Shown here: positions 11,949 to 25,099 of the stretch, one piece after another
How the letters are laid out: every line of letters begins with the position of its first letter
Numbering within the stretch: position 1 is the stretch's first letter
DNA from: Synchiropus splendidus
Taxonomy: Eukaryota; Chordata; Actinopteri; Syngnathiformes; Callionymidae
Direction of reading: 5' to 3'
Assembly: GCF_027744825.2 (NCBI RefSeq)
Contig: NC_071336.1
Span: 16,772,501 to 16,836,500 of the forward strand
DNA length: 64,000 nt
Notes under the pieces: model-generated
Told to the model about the DNA's origin: nothing
Databases searched by the model: none
Seen by the model: the letters and a program-made list of their open reading frames with translations, nothing else
Translations under genes and position numbers: made by a program

Positions 11949-12901
11949 TCACCTGCTGAAAACGCGAAACGGGGCACCATGCCCAGGGACGATGACGTCG
12001 GCGGTCTGCAACGCCCTCTGGCGGCTGACTTCTTGCACTACAGGGTTCATGCTCAGTCCGCGCCAGGTGTCTTCATCGTTGCAGCTCTCAAACAAGTCTC
12101 CTGCCACGAGCACAGTTCCTGCACAGGCTCCCTTCACCTGGACACTAACATCTTGTCCTGTGTGACCAGGACTAGGAACTACAGACACCTGCAAACACAG
12201 GACACAAGTGACTCTAACATAAAGCATCACAGCAGACGTGGCGTTGACCTGCAAACAAAACATTTCACACTGCAGTGACTTCGACTGTTGAACCTCCACT
12301 GAATCCATGAGCTGCCCTGGCATGTCTTAGAGATGACATGCCTCATGGAGTGTGGGAAGCACCTAGGTACTTGCCACTGCAGGGCATGAACACTTCACCG
12401 GGTCAGTAGCTTTGGTACCAAGACTGTGGACCCCATGACTGCAAAAAATAACCAGTGAATAGTTCCCAGACCTGCCCAGCTCCGACTCACATGTTCATCC
12501 AAGATGAAGGCGACGCCCTCGGATAACTGGTTCGGTCGGTACGTGTCTCCCTCACTGATGTCATTCCCAACAATCACTAGGGCTGAAGGGAAGAGATTCA
12601 AATTTCCGACGTGGTCCGAGTGTCCATGAGTCCCCACCACGACGTCCATGTCCCCCGGTCTGACGCCCCTTTCCGACAGGGAGTTTAGAAGGAAGTCCCG
12701 ATCCCAGGCTCCTCCGGTGTCCACCAAAATGGTTTTTGGACCCGTTATGAGACTGATAGTTCCGTCTGCTCGAAACGTGCCATCCTTCTGGGTCTGGCAG
12801 TAACCCACTTTAAGTACGGATACAGAGTACGGGTCTCCGGGGAAGTGGAGCTGGGAGTCAAGCGGCTCCCTCCACGTCCGGCGCTCCGCTGGAGCAGCCA
12901 T
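11949..12901 (-). CDS. mblac1: Metallo-beta-lactamase domain-containing protein 1
   Basis: Two exons, 12901-12491 and 12188-11949, joined in phase 0 to give 216 residues. The metal-binding motif THGHSDH is at residues 91-97, with later ligands in SPGHTG (His146), VAGDLF (Asp168) and VPGHG (His207), the full set for a two-metal MBL-fold hydrolase. PGDPYSV and ILVDTGG match the MBLAC1 N terminus. MBLAC1 is known as a nuclease that cuts the 3' end of replication-dependent histone pre-mRNA. The start is the ATG at 12901 (MAAPAERR); no in-frame ATG lies upstream before the promoter. The donor is CATGTGAGT and the acceptor TGTTTGCAG. The gene is divergent from mpdu1, with 255 bp between start codons. 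Confidence 0.93.
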
Positions 12902-13156
12902 GTTCGGAGAGACTGTACAGCGACACCTCTTGTCAAGAAACACGACTCATGTTCACATTTTAGAGGTACCTGCAAAGATTAAATGTAGCAGCTCAGTTTA
13001 AAAAATAAACGTCTACTGGAGCTATTGGTCTGTAGTTCTCAAAATTATTCAACAAGCGTAACGTTCTTCCCCCAAGCGGAACTTTTTTGCGAGCGACCGG
13101 GGGACACTTCAGTGTGTTGCACATTCTACGTCAAGCAGTGACGACGTAGCTCAGCC
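12902..13156. promoter_or_regulatory. Bidirectional promoter, mblac1 / mpdu1
   Basis: The start codons of mblac1 (minus) and mpdu1 (plus) are only 255 bp apart, so both 5' UTRs and core promoters must share this piece. No TATA box is evident. A near-palindromic pair of CRE/ATF-type half sites, CTACGTCA at 13126-13133 and TGACGACGTAG at 13139-13149, lies just before the mpdu1 start. That they act as CRE/ATF sites is inference from the motif. Confidence 0.65.
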
Positions 13157-15997
13157 ATGGCGGAACCAACAGTAGTGGACAAGCCGTCATCCTTCATGGA
13201 TCCATTTAAAGGACTTCTGCTCACTTATTTAATGCCAGAGTCGTGTTATGACGAGTTCTTTCTCCATTTCAATCTTCTAGACGGTGAGTGAGTTTGACCG
13301 TTTGTGCAGAGGCTGCAAAGTCCATCTAATTCATAGTGAGTTCATCATTTGCATTGCACAGTGATGACTACTTTGTCTGTCGACTGCCGTGCTGTCTCTA
13401 TACTGTAAAGTCAGATGCTGTTCACGTCATATTTCCAGGTCACTGGCTACATTTGCCACGCTACTGGCGTCCAGTTATTTGTCTCTTACATTTGAAAACA
13501 ATGTTTTGGACTGACCGGAAATGGATGGTTGGCGTCACTGAAGCCAGAAGTGACAACTAAGCAACAAAATGTTCCAAGTGTTCCATTTTATTCTTGTTCT
13601 CATTGGTCACACAGTTTATTTGGGATTCATTCAGATTCCTTATAATTATTAAAGAAGTGAAAAACGTATTATTATTATTAGTAGTAGTAGTAATAGTATT
13701 CATCTCCAAGTTCCTGCTAAAAATGATGCCAGACATTGGGGAATTTTATTTTTAGTGATTTTATGGGTTTGTCTTTTCAGTTAGGGGTCAGTACATTTGC
13801 ACCCTTTTAGTTACTATGGTCGTGGGTCCTTCATGGTTTACTGTTTCTTAAGGTAAACTCCTTGATAAACTGAAGAAAATGTGAAATACACAGAACTAAT
13901 GGACATTTATAAGATGAAGCTGTTAAAGCAAATCAAAAACATTGGTTTAGTTATTGCTCTAACATAGAGCTTTTTACACAACCGACAGCAGTCACAGTAT
14001 AAACAATATATTATTTATTGTGTTTTTTATTTTCAGTTCCATGTTTGAAGATTCTTCTGAGCAAAGGTCTCGGGATTGGAATCATCCTGGGATCAGTGAT
14101 GGGTATGAACAGTTTTATGAGGAAGGTGTCGTTATTTTGTGCTTGTATATTTGAATATCTATATTACAACATGTTTGTTTTAAGTTAAATGGTAATAGGC
14201 CTCGTTATACTGACTTTTTTGTTTCCAAAAATAGCCACTTGCAATTCTGAAAAATACAAGTTTGTATATTTAGTTAGTTAGTTAGTTCATTTGAATTAAT
14301 GAAGACAAAAACCTTGACTGCTAGAATGTAAGTAGATTATTTTTTTTCTTTATTATGATGTGATAGTGTCACACTGTCAACATGCTCAATCTGGAATATG
14401 TTTCCGGAGCTTGACTTTAATGTAATTCTTTCCAACCCTCTGTTCCTATTAAACTGTTCCTAAGATCGTCCTCTCTGCGTGTTCCTCAGTGAAACTTCCA
14501 CAGATCCTGAAGCTGATAGGAGCCAGGAGTGCCGAGGGTTTGAGCTTTAACTCCATCCTGCTGGAGCTGCTGGCCATTACAGGAACCATGGCTTACAGCA
14601 TTGCAAAGCAGTTCCCCTTTAGGTGAGAAGACTTTTCCCATTTCTGTGTCTTAGCGAAGTGTCAGCGTCATAACTGGACATGATCCCACAGTGCCTGGGG
14701 CGAGGCCCTCTTCCTCATGCTGCAGACCGTCACCATTGGCTTCCTCATTCAGCACTACGGAGGAAAAACCACCCGTGGTGAGGACTCCTGCCTTTTCACA
14801 TTGCTATTTTCAACACCTGAATAAGATTTGATAGTTGTTTGTTACAGTATGTGAAATGCTACCAAACAGATGATGTTAATTCTCATTGAAATATTAGGCT
14901 TGTCTACAGTAATATTGATAAACAGGTGATTGCCGTCATATTTACAGAAGTGGATTCAGTGACATGATTCATTTGCTTCCTACCAATAGTTTGACATTAT
15001 TGTTTTGTTGACCAGCCGTGTGCCCTCTTTAGGTGTCATGTTCGTGTTTGTTTACATGGGCTTGCTGGTGCTCCTGCTGTCCCCTGTAACCCCTTTATCG
15101 GTGGTCACCACCATGCAAGCGTCCAACATGCCGGCCATTATCATCGGCAGGGTAACCTGAGACCTCATGCTTTGACATGCAGTGAGCTATGAAGGTGTTT
15201 AACTCCAGCCACCTCTTGTGTTTGTTTCAGCTGATCCAGGCTGCCACAAACTTTCGCAACGGCCACACCGGGCAGCTGTCGGCCATTTCTGTTTTCCTGC
15301 TGTTTGCCGGGTCTCTCGCGCGCATCTTCACTTCACTGCAGGTGAGTTTCTGTCTCATGTCTCATTGGGATGATGATGATGATTGGGATCACTTAGCGTA
15401 CATGGTGTGCCACTGACAGCAGTCCCCATCATTAGAATTGAATATCTCATGATAAATACGATAAACACAACTGCATGGCAAACTGTCAACTACTTTCTGT
15501 ATTTCTGAAATCATCTGTCATCATTTTTTTTTTTTTGTTGTTGTTGACTGATTGTTTTCTTGGCAACACGTCAGTCACGAGGACTCAAAGGCTCCATCAA
15601 AATGGACAGTCGTTAGGTGTATCTTTCAATGCCGTGTAATACCCAAACTGCCCACTGGCTGTCATTGTTGCTTGTTCCGGGGGAAGCAGAATCCGCCTGT
15701 GTTTGCTGCCAGTGTGATTCGGTATGAGTCAGAGAGATGTGGTGGGTGAGTGAATTGACCAAACTTGTGAAACAACTCTGTCGTCACTGGACACTCCAGG
15801 GAGCTATTTTTATGGTGCACGCTCAGCATGCTCTCATTTTAAGTTGCTCCAGTTAATCTATTGTTTGCTGTTGACAGGAAACTGGAGACACACTGATGGC
15901 CCTCACATACGTCATTTCCTCCTCCTGTAATGGCATTATTGCCCTGCAGGTCCTTTACTACTGGAACAGTGCTGCTAAGCAGAAGAAGATGGAGTAG
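13157..15997 (+). CDS. mpdu1: Mannose-P-dolichol utilization defect 1 protein
   Basis: Seven exons: 13157-13283, 14037-14102, 14490-14622, 14692-14777, 15033-15151, 15231-15341 and 15878-15997. All junctions keep phase and give 253 residues (human protein 247). It is a multi-pass ER membrane protein of the PQ-loop family. The first PQ-loop is [19 protein letters not shown], with the PQ at residues 68-69. A second hydrophobic repeat follows NGHTGQLS. The C terminus KKME fits a KKXX ER-retrieval signal. MPDU1 is needed for the use of dolichol-phosphate mannose and glucose in N-glycan, O-mannose and GPI synthesis. The start codon context GCCATGG is strong and lies next to the shared promoter with mblac1. 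Intron 4 to 5 spacing is short, as in other genes here. Identity is secure. Confidence 0.96.
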
Positions 15998-16491
15998 AGA
16001 ACAACAACAGCATCTGATTTCTATACAGGAGCCTGACTTCCGTTGTGGCTCCTGACAGGTGTCCTCACTACTTGAAAGCACTGAGGTGACGGAAGATGAA
16101 CTATGTGAAATTCTGAACCAACTGGCTTTAATTTGCCTGTGAAGAAACTCCTCGGTGCGATTAGACTTGTCACATTCCCTGAAACAAAATGATTCCAACT
16201 CTAGACTAAGCTCTTTTGTATGACAGTATAAAATTGTGTTGCGTGTCAACACAAGAAATACTTATGAATTCTGTCGACTGCAGGTTCCCACAGGATTAGT
16301 GTGGCACTTTGACATGTAAAAGTTAGTGAGATTCAACACTTGGTGAAGTGACCCTCAGCTCGACCTTTAAAGTATTTAATCAGCCTTATTCAGATTGTGA
16401 TGAGAAAATGCCTGTCCACAATGTGACCAAAATGTTGCATCACAAAGTGGACAGTTCAAGTATGGAGCGTTTGCGTGAACCAAAAGTTCTT

Positions 16492-16497
16492 ATTAAA
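16492..16497 (+). terminator. Poly(A) signal of mpdu1 (ATTAAA)
   Basis: ATTAAA about 495 nt after the mpdu1 stop, followed by a GT-rich stretch (GTGGTCTGTCTTTCTG) as expected downstream of a cleavage site. Confidence 0.5.
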
Positions 16498-16519
16498 ATA
16501 TCTTTAGGAAATGTTGTCG

Positions 16520-17466
16520 ACCTGTGGTCTGTCTTTCTGTCTCTTCTGTGAGAGTATAAGTGCGTATAAATATAAGTATAAGTGCGCTCCTATCCGAAGG
16601 AACCCCACTGAAGCAAAGAGTGGAGATGTTATTAGCTGTGGAATTATTTGGGGATTTTGGAAAGAAACTGACAGAACTCAGCTCCTTATCAGGCTGAAGG
16701 GGGAGAAACGGTGTTCACACGCATCTTTATGAAGATGTAAGTCAGACATCAGGTCACAGGGCTTCAGGTTCCTACTTATACTGTTTAGTCGGGAGCTGCT
16801 GGTGACGACTGTGTGAAGATCAGCCACCTCATATCTGATGGTAGATGATGCTGGAGATTCAAGCGCTTCCTGGATCAAGTCACCTGCTACTTTTCATCTT
16901 GGGAGGTCTGCGGCCCTCCACAGGCGAGTGACACAACATGACTCACCAGACAAACACCTTCAAAGAATTTCTCCATGTGGTTCATTGTTTCATTGTTTAA
17001 CTGTTTGGACACTGCTTGAGACAGCGCTCTCTGGTGGACAGACACCGCTAGTCTTTTTTGTTTTTTTAGTGGGTTTTTCTAGCGGTCTTGCAAAAAAACA
17101 AGTCAAACGTTGAAATGGTCATTCATTTTAAACACGCTTGATAAATGATGACCACTAGGTAGCGTTGTTACCGGAAGACTATCATTGATAGATCAGACGT
17201 TATCATCAATGATTCAAATGAATGTGACACGGAGATGCGCAGTGTCTACAATCAACCAGTGGATCAAAAGGGACTGAAGGAACGACTCATTTTAAGAACA
17301 ACCTCCTAGTTATACAACTCAATTACCATTTTCGGTTGGCAAAAAAATCTATAGTCGTCTTCCATTGACAACACATGGCTGGATAGAAAAGCTATTCATT
17401 GCCGAAAAGTCTAGACGCTAGATTTGGAGCACATCAAACCATCCTAGTCATTTTGTCAACTTCCCC
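16520..17466. other. Intergenic, no recognised gene
   Basis: Spacer after mpdu1. Short open frames only; nothing with family resemblance. Confidence 0.4.
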
Positions 17467-17515
17467 AAAAGTTATGGAGGGATATCCCTGCCATCAAGTT
17501 TTGAATAAGAGAAAA

Positions 17516-17600
<85 letters not shown>

Positions 17601-17641
17601 CTCTTATTCAAAACTCGATAGAAGGGATATCCCTCCATAAC

Positions 17642-17646
<5 letters not shown>
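17467..17646. repeat. Long TA-centred palindrome (hairpin repeat)
   Basis: The left arm (AAAAGTTATGGAGGGATAT, then CCCTGCCATCAAGTTTTGAA and TAAGAG plus an A run) is mirrored by a right arm with only a few mismatches, closing on CCCTCCATAACTTTT. The arms are about 50 bp each, extended by poly-A/poly-T and a central (TA)n core. The whole 180-bp unit could extrude as a cruciform or be a MITE that expanded at its centre. It is followed directly by an ATT array. Confidence 0.85.
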
Positions 17647-17700
<54 letters not shown>

Positions 17701-17702
17701 AA
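17647..17702. repeat. (ATT)n microsatellite
   Basis: About 18 tandem ATT units abutting the right arm of the palindrome. Confidence 0.95.
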
Positions 17703-20700
17703 TATAAAGGGGCTTTTTTTTGTTTCAAAATGTATTTACAAATGTAAAACGATTTTCAGACTCCACAGCTGAATCAAGACCGCACTGAGAACCATGGTTT
17801 GAGATGTAATGTCTACCCCTCCATAAAAAGGCAGGTGTCAAAATATAATTCTGCAAACAGAACATGAACCTTTTCTTCATGGAAATATTACTGTTGTATA
17901 TGCTTCAGTACAGAGGTGGGCAAAGTGCGGTCCTCTGCCTTCATTAATGTGGCCTTCATGAGGTCAGATGAAAACTACAAAAGCAACAAAAATAAATAAA
18001 TGAATGAATATTGATAAAATTCATTGTAAAAGGTGCCTATATGTTTACATGTTTACCAACAGTTCTGTTGTCAATATGTTTACAGAAATAAGAAAGATAT
18101 TCCAGTATTTTTTATTTCTATTGACAATCTTTAAATAAAATGTTATGGAAAATATATACAGTATTTAGTTAAATAACATTTCAATCATATTACGTAGATC
18201 TCTGCTTACATTTGTTGTGCTAACACAAAAAATCTCCTGCACTTTGTTGGTAAAAACGTCAGGTGAAGTCACCTACCAATTGTAGGTTTGTTGACGGTTG
18301 GTGAGATTTTTTTTAATGTAATGATCAGTCAACAACGGCAACATTTTTCATCCACCGGTCGCTCATGAGCCGTCATGTGACATGAAAGGGTTAAAATGCT
18401 CCATTCCATCAGGAGCACAGCCATATAACGGCTCACAGTGACTCATCTGGGTGAGGAGTCCTCCGCTCTGGGTGTGGACCTGTTTGGTTCTGCCAAGTGG
18501 ACCAACTGGTTTTGTCATCCAGTCCATCAGGAACACAGTGCCAATACCACCTGCCTTAATTTCGGCACAGTGACAAGGGTCAGCCTCCTGTTTCAGCACC
18601 TCCAAGGAATGTGAGCGGACAAGTTTGTATTAGTTTAATTGCAGCACTCACTGTACATGACATGTTACAAGTCGACTGTGAGAGCCACTGTCCCCTGAAA
18701 CTGAAAACAAAGAGTGAGTCACATCTATGTTACATTAGATATTTGGAGAAGATGAGTCTTTGACAATCAGGTGTGAATCTTAATGTTTCTTTTGAGCTGA
18801 GTTGAAGGGCATCATGGGTCTCTCCTGACCGTCCAGTCACAACTTCAGCCTCCATACAGGTGAGCTGAGCTCCACATGTTGAGGCTGCTGAAGAAATATT
18901 TTCCATATACGTCCAAATGGGACTGTTCCATTTCAAGTCCTACCCCCCCGCATTTCAACCTCCACCTCACCTCAGGTGCGCCCCTCCCACCTTCAGCACA
19001 CACACACACACACACACACACCCTCTCTCCTCACCTCATTAGACTTGGCTGTCAGTCTTTCATGTCTCAGCAAACAGGGCGCAGAGTTAGCGCTGGTGTG
19101 CTCTTCTCCCCGCCGTCACGGTGGTCCGACTGCTGACTGATGGCAGGAGAATTCCAGCTCTGTGGAGCTTCTGTTTTTACTCTCCCAGCCAGTGCCAAAT
19201 ACACTCATGCAGTCAGGTGATGACGTTATCTGTGGCGGTCCAAATCAAGAACTAAAGTGGATTTAACTATAACCCTCCATATACAACTACCTCATCAGAA
19301 TAATCATTCACTCATCACTGTATTGAATCATATGACTGAGTGAGAAATCTGAAATAAAGAGTCTATGCAGGAACCACCCTTGACCTTCCTGCTTTGAGAT
19401 AAAACAGAGCTTATTATTCTGAAACAGTCTAATGGACTTTAATGGACTTTCTTAAATGTGCAGTGATCTGATCTTTATTTCAATTTCCACCAGGCCAAAG
19501 TGTTCTTGTTTAACGTAGCAAAGGCATTTGTATTTCCAAAGACAACGGGAAACAAAACTGACTCCAAACTTGTTTGTTTGCTTCCAAAAACTTGCCTAAA
19601 ATGCAGTGATCACCCACCTGAGTCCGGTCCTCTTGAGGTTTCTGCCCCAGACAATATAATGTAATGTAAGCCAGATTTTATCTAACATGTCAGGGAGATT
19701 AAAAACCATGAAGCACAGTTTCTGCATGAGATGGATTTTCTTGAAAACCCTCATTTTCTGTTTAGGTTTTTCATTTCCTTTGTCAGTGAGTTGCACATTT
19801 TCACTCCCACTATTGCAGTGTACATTTGCCTCAGTGTGGTTTTCCTACAGTGTATGGCAGCTCCTCCTCATCAGGGGTTGGTTTCAACAGTCTTTGTAGG
19901 TGATCCCGTAGCATTTCTGCCTCTAAACATGACTTAACAGTGTTTGTCTCTCTGCTCGCTCAGCTAACTTCAGTAATCTCGCCTTAGCAAACAGTTCACT
20001 GACACATGCTGTGTATTCTGCCCTGCACATTGTTCCAACAGCCTCCTGTAGCAGAAACAGTGGTCTTGAGTTTCCTCATCCCTCTTTCATGAAATACACT
20101 AACAATGCACAGTTGCAAAAATCACCTCATACATGAACATTTTGCGGTCCGAGGATCCGGTTTTCAAACTGATAGAACGGTCTTCAATACACGTTTACAA
20201 CAATGATAAACTGATCATTTGTTTTTTGTTATCGTATGTTTGTTATCTGATTTGGATTCTCAAGCGCTCGCAAACTGTTGTCATGTACTTTCATAAATGC
20301 CCAAATTAAACCTGTGAAAAGGCCGAATAAGCTGCTTGACTGGGCCTTAATCATATAAAGGAGCAGCTTTCACCCGTGTATCCTCCTAAATCCCTCTCAG
20401 CATTAACTTCTATCCCTCAGAGACTTAAACTGTATTATTACGATTGCTTTCAACAGATCTGTTCTCAACTAGAAGCCTGTTGTTTGCACCCCCCCCTTCT
20501 TCTTTCACATGTAGTGGAGGATGTGTGGAACAGTTTCCAGACAAAACAATGATGGTTATCGTCCCTTTGAGCGTGTGTGTTTTCGTGCCTCCATCAAGCC
20601 TCCTGCAGCACGACTGCGTGCCACCAGCAGCTCACCTGCACAACATGACTCAGACAATCAGCCGAGTTTGTCCCACGTCCAGAGTCAAGCTGCAAAAACA

Positions 20701-23700
20701 GCAGCCGCCCACTTATACACCTGCGTGCCAGCAGATATCACTGGAACTCACCTGTGACTGTGGGTGTGTTCAGTTTCATCAGCGAGCTAGGTGGTCCACC
20801 TATCTGCTCGGAAGCCCTCAACGTCCTGAGCTTTTGTTTTAACACCGAAACTACTGCTTTGATAGTGTTTTTTAATGCTTAATATCCACATGAATCCGAC
20901 CAGTTTTCTACACAAACAAGTGGAAAGTTTTGCTCTGCAGTTTGCCTGAAATGTTTCTTTCACTAACAAACTCTTTACCATACATGAGAAATGCACTTGC
21001 TCCTACAAAATCCAAGGGAATGCTCCTTTAAAAAAACAGAATACAAACATAAAACAAGTTTTAAGCTCCAAAAGTCTCATACCATTGTGGTTGAGAGTTA
21101 CTCACAGCAAACGTTATTATACTTTATTAGACATCTCAAATAATGACCATATTAGTGGGGCTCTCCTTGGACCACCCTGCCATTCTGGGTGTCACCACCG
21201 GATGGCCCTTGAGCCGAGTTGTCTTGGGTCATTTCTTTGAAAGAAGTGTGGCTGAGATAGAGGCAGTGAGCCCCATCCCACAATTCGGAACAGTCTCCCT
21301 TTCTTCATTCACAAAGCCGTCTGGTTATTTGCATTTTTCAACTCAAACCAAAGCTCTTGGCTGAATGTAAAAGCGCCCATGTTCAAGGTTTCTGCTTAGC
21401 GTGGCGAGATAATGTTAGATCACATGACAATGTTACCATGTGCGTGTACCGCTCCAGTGTACGAGCCAGCTGCGCCGTGTTCGCCAGGTTTCTCCCAACA
21501 GATCGGGGTTAGATGGACAGGTGTTTTCAACTGTTCTTGGCAAATGATTCATTGAAGGCCACGCCTCCAGGAGAGGTTACATTACCTACCTGTCGTGGAG
21601 GCATGGAAGAATGTTATTGCCTTAATAACCAAGCAGTCACACACCCACAGCCCAGGAATACAAATTATTGTCTCAATTCTGACAACATCGCACTTTAAAC
21701 GTATGTGTAGACAGCGCTGTCCGTTGGGAGAGACTTGAGTCTTGGATAATCCAGTTAATAGCCTGAATAAGCCTTGTGTTGCAGTTCAGAACTGGTGAAC
21801 TCTGTCTGCCTACACCGGAAGGAACCACGTCAGCAGTGGGTGACCATCAACTCCTCAGGAAGAAGTGACGAGGATCTAAAAACTTGTTAGACAGAGAGCT
21901 TGTGTGTGAACCGCGATGATGCTGAGCTGCAGCTGGGTAGATTTGGCCTCCACACACCTCCCCAGGTCCGGTTTTAGGCTGTTGCTTCTCACAAGCAGAT
22001 CAGAGGACATGACTCACTGCGATCTAAAGCATGTCTCTGCGGTGTGAATATTCTACAATGACTGTAAAACTTAAAACCACATTGTGCTGTGCTTCTGATT
22101 TTTTTTGCCTCTCAGCAGATCTGTGCATCGAACATTTTTCAATCGGACTCAAACAGCATTGCTAACATGTGTTTAAATGCATTTTGTCATTCCACAGTAG
22201 CAATGCTAACAAATACAGTGAAGAAAGTAGCTATTTTACTGAATATTTAATTCTGAAAATAACCAAACTTTACTGGTCCACTTTAAACACTCCTGAATGG
22301 TGACTGTGCTGAAGTGTAAGCTATGCCTTTGATTCAGCACCATCACAGTGCAGCAAGTCCAACACAGCTGCCTCAGAATGTCTCCTCACTAGCTGTTAAC
22401 ACAGTGCTCCTACTGACAGTTCAACAATTGGCAGGTGAGCCTTGTCAAGGAGGTGACATTTATTTGAGCCACTTGTATGATGAAAAGTAGCTAACAGACT
22501 CAGCGGCTTCATCCAGCTGTTGTCTTGGTCTGACTCTTCTCTGCGTGAAGGTGGAGCCACCTCCACCTGGTCACAGTCAAGTGGTGGTTTAGCCTCCGCC
22601 GTCTCCTGGAGCAAACCTTGGACTTTTCTGTGTTGATTATGTTTGTTCTCCCTGTGCTCGGGTGGGTTTCATATAGAGGTTAATTGTAGTGACATGTCCA
22701 GGGTCCCCCCTCTCGCCCCTAGTTGGACTGTCAGCAGCCTCCCGTGACCTAACAGAGGGGAAATGCAGCCCCACCATCCTAATGCAAAGTGATCTGCTTT
22801 CCACAAGTGTCAATGTGTTGCACCGTCCTCGTTTACGATCGAAGCGTATCTGTTCCACCCTCAACCAAACTATTAAAAACAAATGAAACAAGGGATAATA
22901 TCCTTCCGTCTCTTCATATTTGCATGCCTGGTGTCGTATGAGTCCAAAAGTCCTTCAGTAATTCTTGTAATATGTAGCAGATAGGAGCAAATGAGGACTT
23001 TGTTTTGGAGAAGAAGTTGTCGAAGCTGCTAGTCTGCCCCTGCTTTACATGCAGATGGGAGTTGGGTCTTGGTTTCTGGAGGAACGCAGCAGGTACTTCA
23101 ATTTTAAAGCCGAGTTCCCATGATTGCTTTTGAAGTGGTGGTTTCCTGTCGTCCGACTCATTACTGCAACTGGATAATTCCGCCAAGTGTGTTGACAAAA
23201 AGACACGAGGGTGTTAAATCGATGGCTTCACCCCGCTCACGTTGTTCTTATTTATTCTCCCGGCAACATGGAGGTTATGACAAGCTTGTGTGTCAGCAGA
23301 GTACACAGTGACTCACAACTCACCACCTGGTCCTCACTCTCTCCCTCTCACACACACACACACACACACAGACACACACACAGACTCACACGCACACACA
23401 GGAACTTTTAAGTCACTCTTAGCAGCTCCATGGCAACCACTTGTTGAAGCCTCGCTGCTTGTTGCTAAGTGATGGGATGTACTGGACCAGAAAATCCTTC
23501 CATTGACACTGCCTCCACCCCCTTCTCCACCCACCCCCCTCTCCCTGCCCCCTTGCCAACCACCCATGGACTACAGCCAAAAGGACCAGCATATATGCAC
23601 CGACTTCCGCTGGCGACACGGCCAGATAGCGCTGCAGAATCTAAACTTTGTTTGTCTGCTGGCCATTCATATTTTCCCCTACATGGATACAACTTTATCT

Positions 23701-25099
23701 ATCCACATATCTGCGCTGGCTTAAGCCACCAGAATGTTGATTCCAAAGGCAGCAGCCCGAGTTATTGACTCGTCAAACAGCTAACTTAACTCTGTCCGGA
23801 CCTTTAATCGACATGTAGCAGCTGAAGTAAACAAGGACATTACTCAAATATGTTGTTACGACGCCCACTCTGTCTTCTCGTGTGCATCAATTGTCACTTC
23901 CAGATAACCAGAAAGTTTCTGTGCTCCTGTGAACATTAAAACAAAAAATAATTAGAGTAAAAAAGTAAAAGAGAAATTAATCACCCACTATGTTCTCATC
24001 ACTGAGTGTGTGTGTGTGCGTGTGTGTGGCAGCGAGCATGCTTTAATGATGTGGGGGTTGTTCCTTGTAGTGCTAAAGCCTTTTTATGTAACAAGTGTGT
24101 TGTGTCAATGTGTGTATCAGTGCTTGTATTACAGTTTGAATATGAATGCCTCAGAGTAAAATTCGTTTTTTTACTATAAAAACGTGAATGGAAAGTTGGA
24201 ATTGATAAAAGCCACGTAAATTGAAAAGGAAATGTAAAATTAATGGCCACAATTTTTTTAGAAAGTGTTACAATGAAGACGTAAGTATTAGACGAAGTAG
24301 AATTCGTACGTAACATTGGGGGGGGGGAAATCAGATATTTATCAGAACATACAAACAATGCATTTATAATTGTATATTGGCCCCAGTGGAGTGCTTGGAA
24401 AGCTTTGTCCTCGGGGCCACATGTGTTGTCCACTGATTGGACGTTTATTAAAATGAACAGTTCGAGGCTGCTTTGGTGTTCAAAATGCCAATTTATGATA
24501 ACGCGATTTCTGTCAGAATGAGTCCTAAATTTTCTCAATCGATTAAAATAAGCAAGTGTGCGTCATTAAAACTCCTTAAATTAAAATACAATTCCAAATG
24601 TGCACGAATGTGGAGTCAAACTCAACCACAGAAAGGGCCACTATCTAAAATGCACACAAATGAAGTGCTCAGGAGTTTTGAGCCGCCAAGAACATTTTTC
24701 GTCCTGCTGAAGAAACAATCAGATTAAACAGTGGTATGGAATCAATGTCACAAAATGTAGGGGGAAAAGTGTTAATCTCTGAACGAAAAAATAAAAAAAT
24801 ATATATTTTTAAAAACGTTTACAATAAAGGTGTCGTTCTCACCCCTTATTACATATGCCACTTGAAATTTTAATGTTACATTTGAGCTGAAAATTAGAGT
24901 TGAATGTTTGAGTGAATGCAACAACAACAATATTATTATTAATAATAATAATAATAATTGCGCGCCTCGTGACAGCTGGAGCAGCAGCCAGAGCTGAATC
25001 CCCATCTCCTGAAGGCCTGTGAAGCAGGTTGACTGCTATATTTCTCCTTGTAGTTCTTGCATTGTTCCCCCTGGGCTTCAGAACCGGGGTCACCGTTTC
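17703..25099. other. Intergenic desert with microsatellites
   Basis: No gene recognised over 7.4 kb. CA arrays occur at about 18998-19020 and 23351-23400, and a GT array at about 24007-24028. Open frames such as 20444-20842 (+) and 23999-24538 (-) look like chance: no family signal, skewed composition, and microsatellite ends. The region lies downstream of both mpdu1 and sox19, which converge on it, so regulatory elements of sox19 are possible. Confidence 0.4.

Noticed and set aside
20444..20842. 132-codon open frame, plus strand
   Set aside because: No family resemblance, no splice or promoter context, low-complexity Ser/Pro/Cys composition; chance frame in the desert.
23334..23567. Possible CRISPR-like or tandem repeat array
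   Set aside because: It is only a CA/GT dinucleotide microsatellite; no spaced direct repeats. CRISPR is not expected in a vertebrate genome.
23999..24538. 179-codon open frame, minus strand
   Set aside because: AT-rich composition, ends in a CA microsatellite and resembles no protein family.
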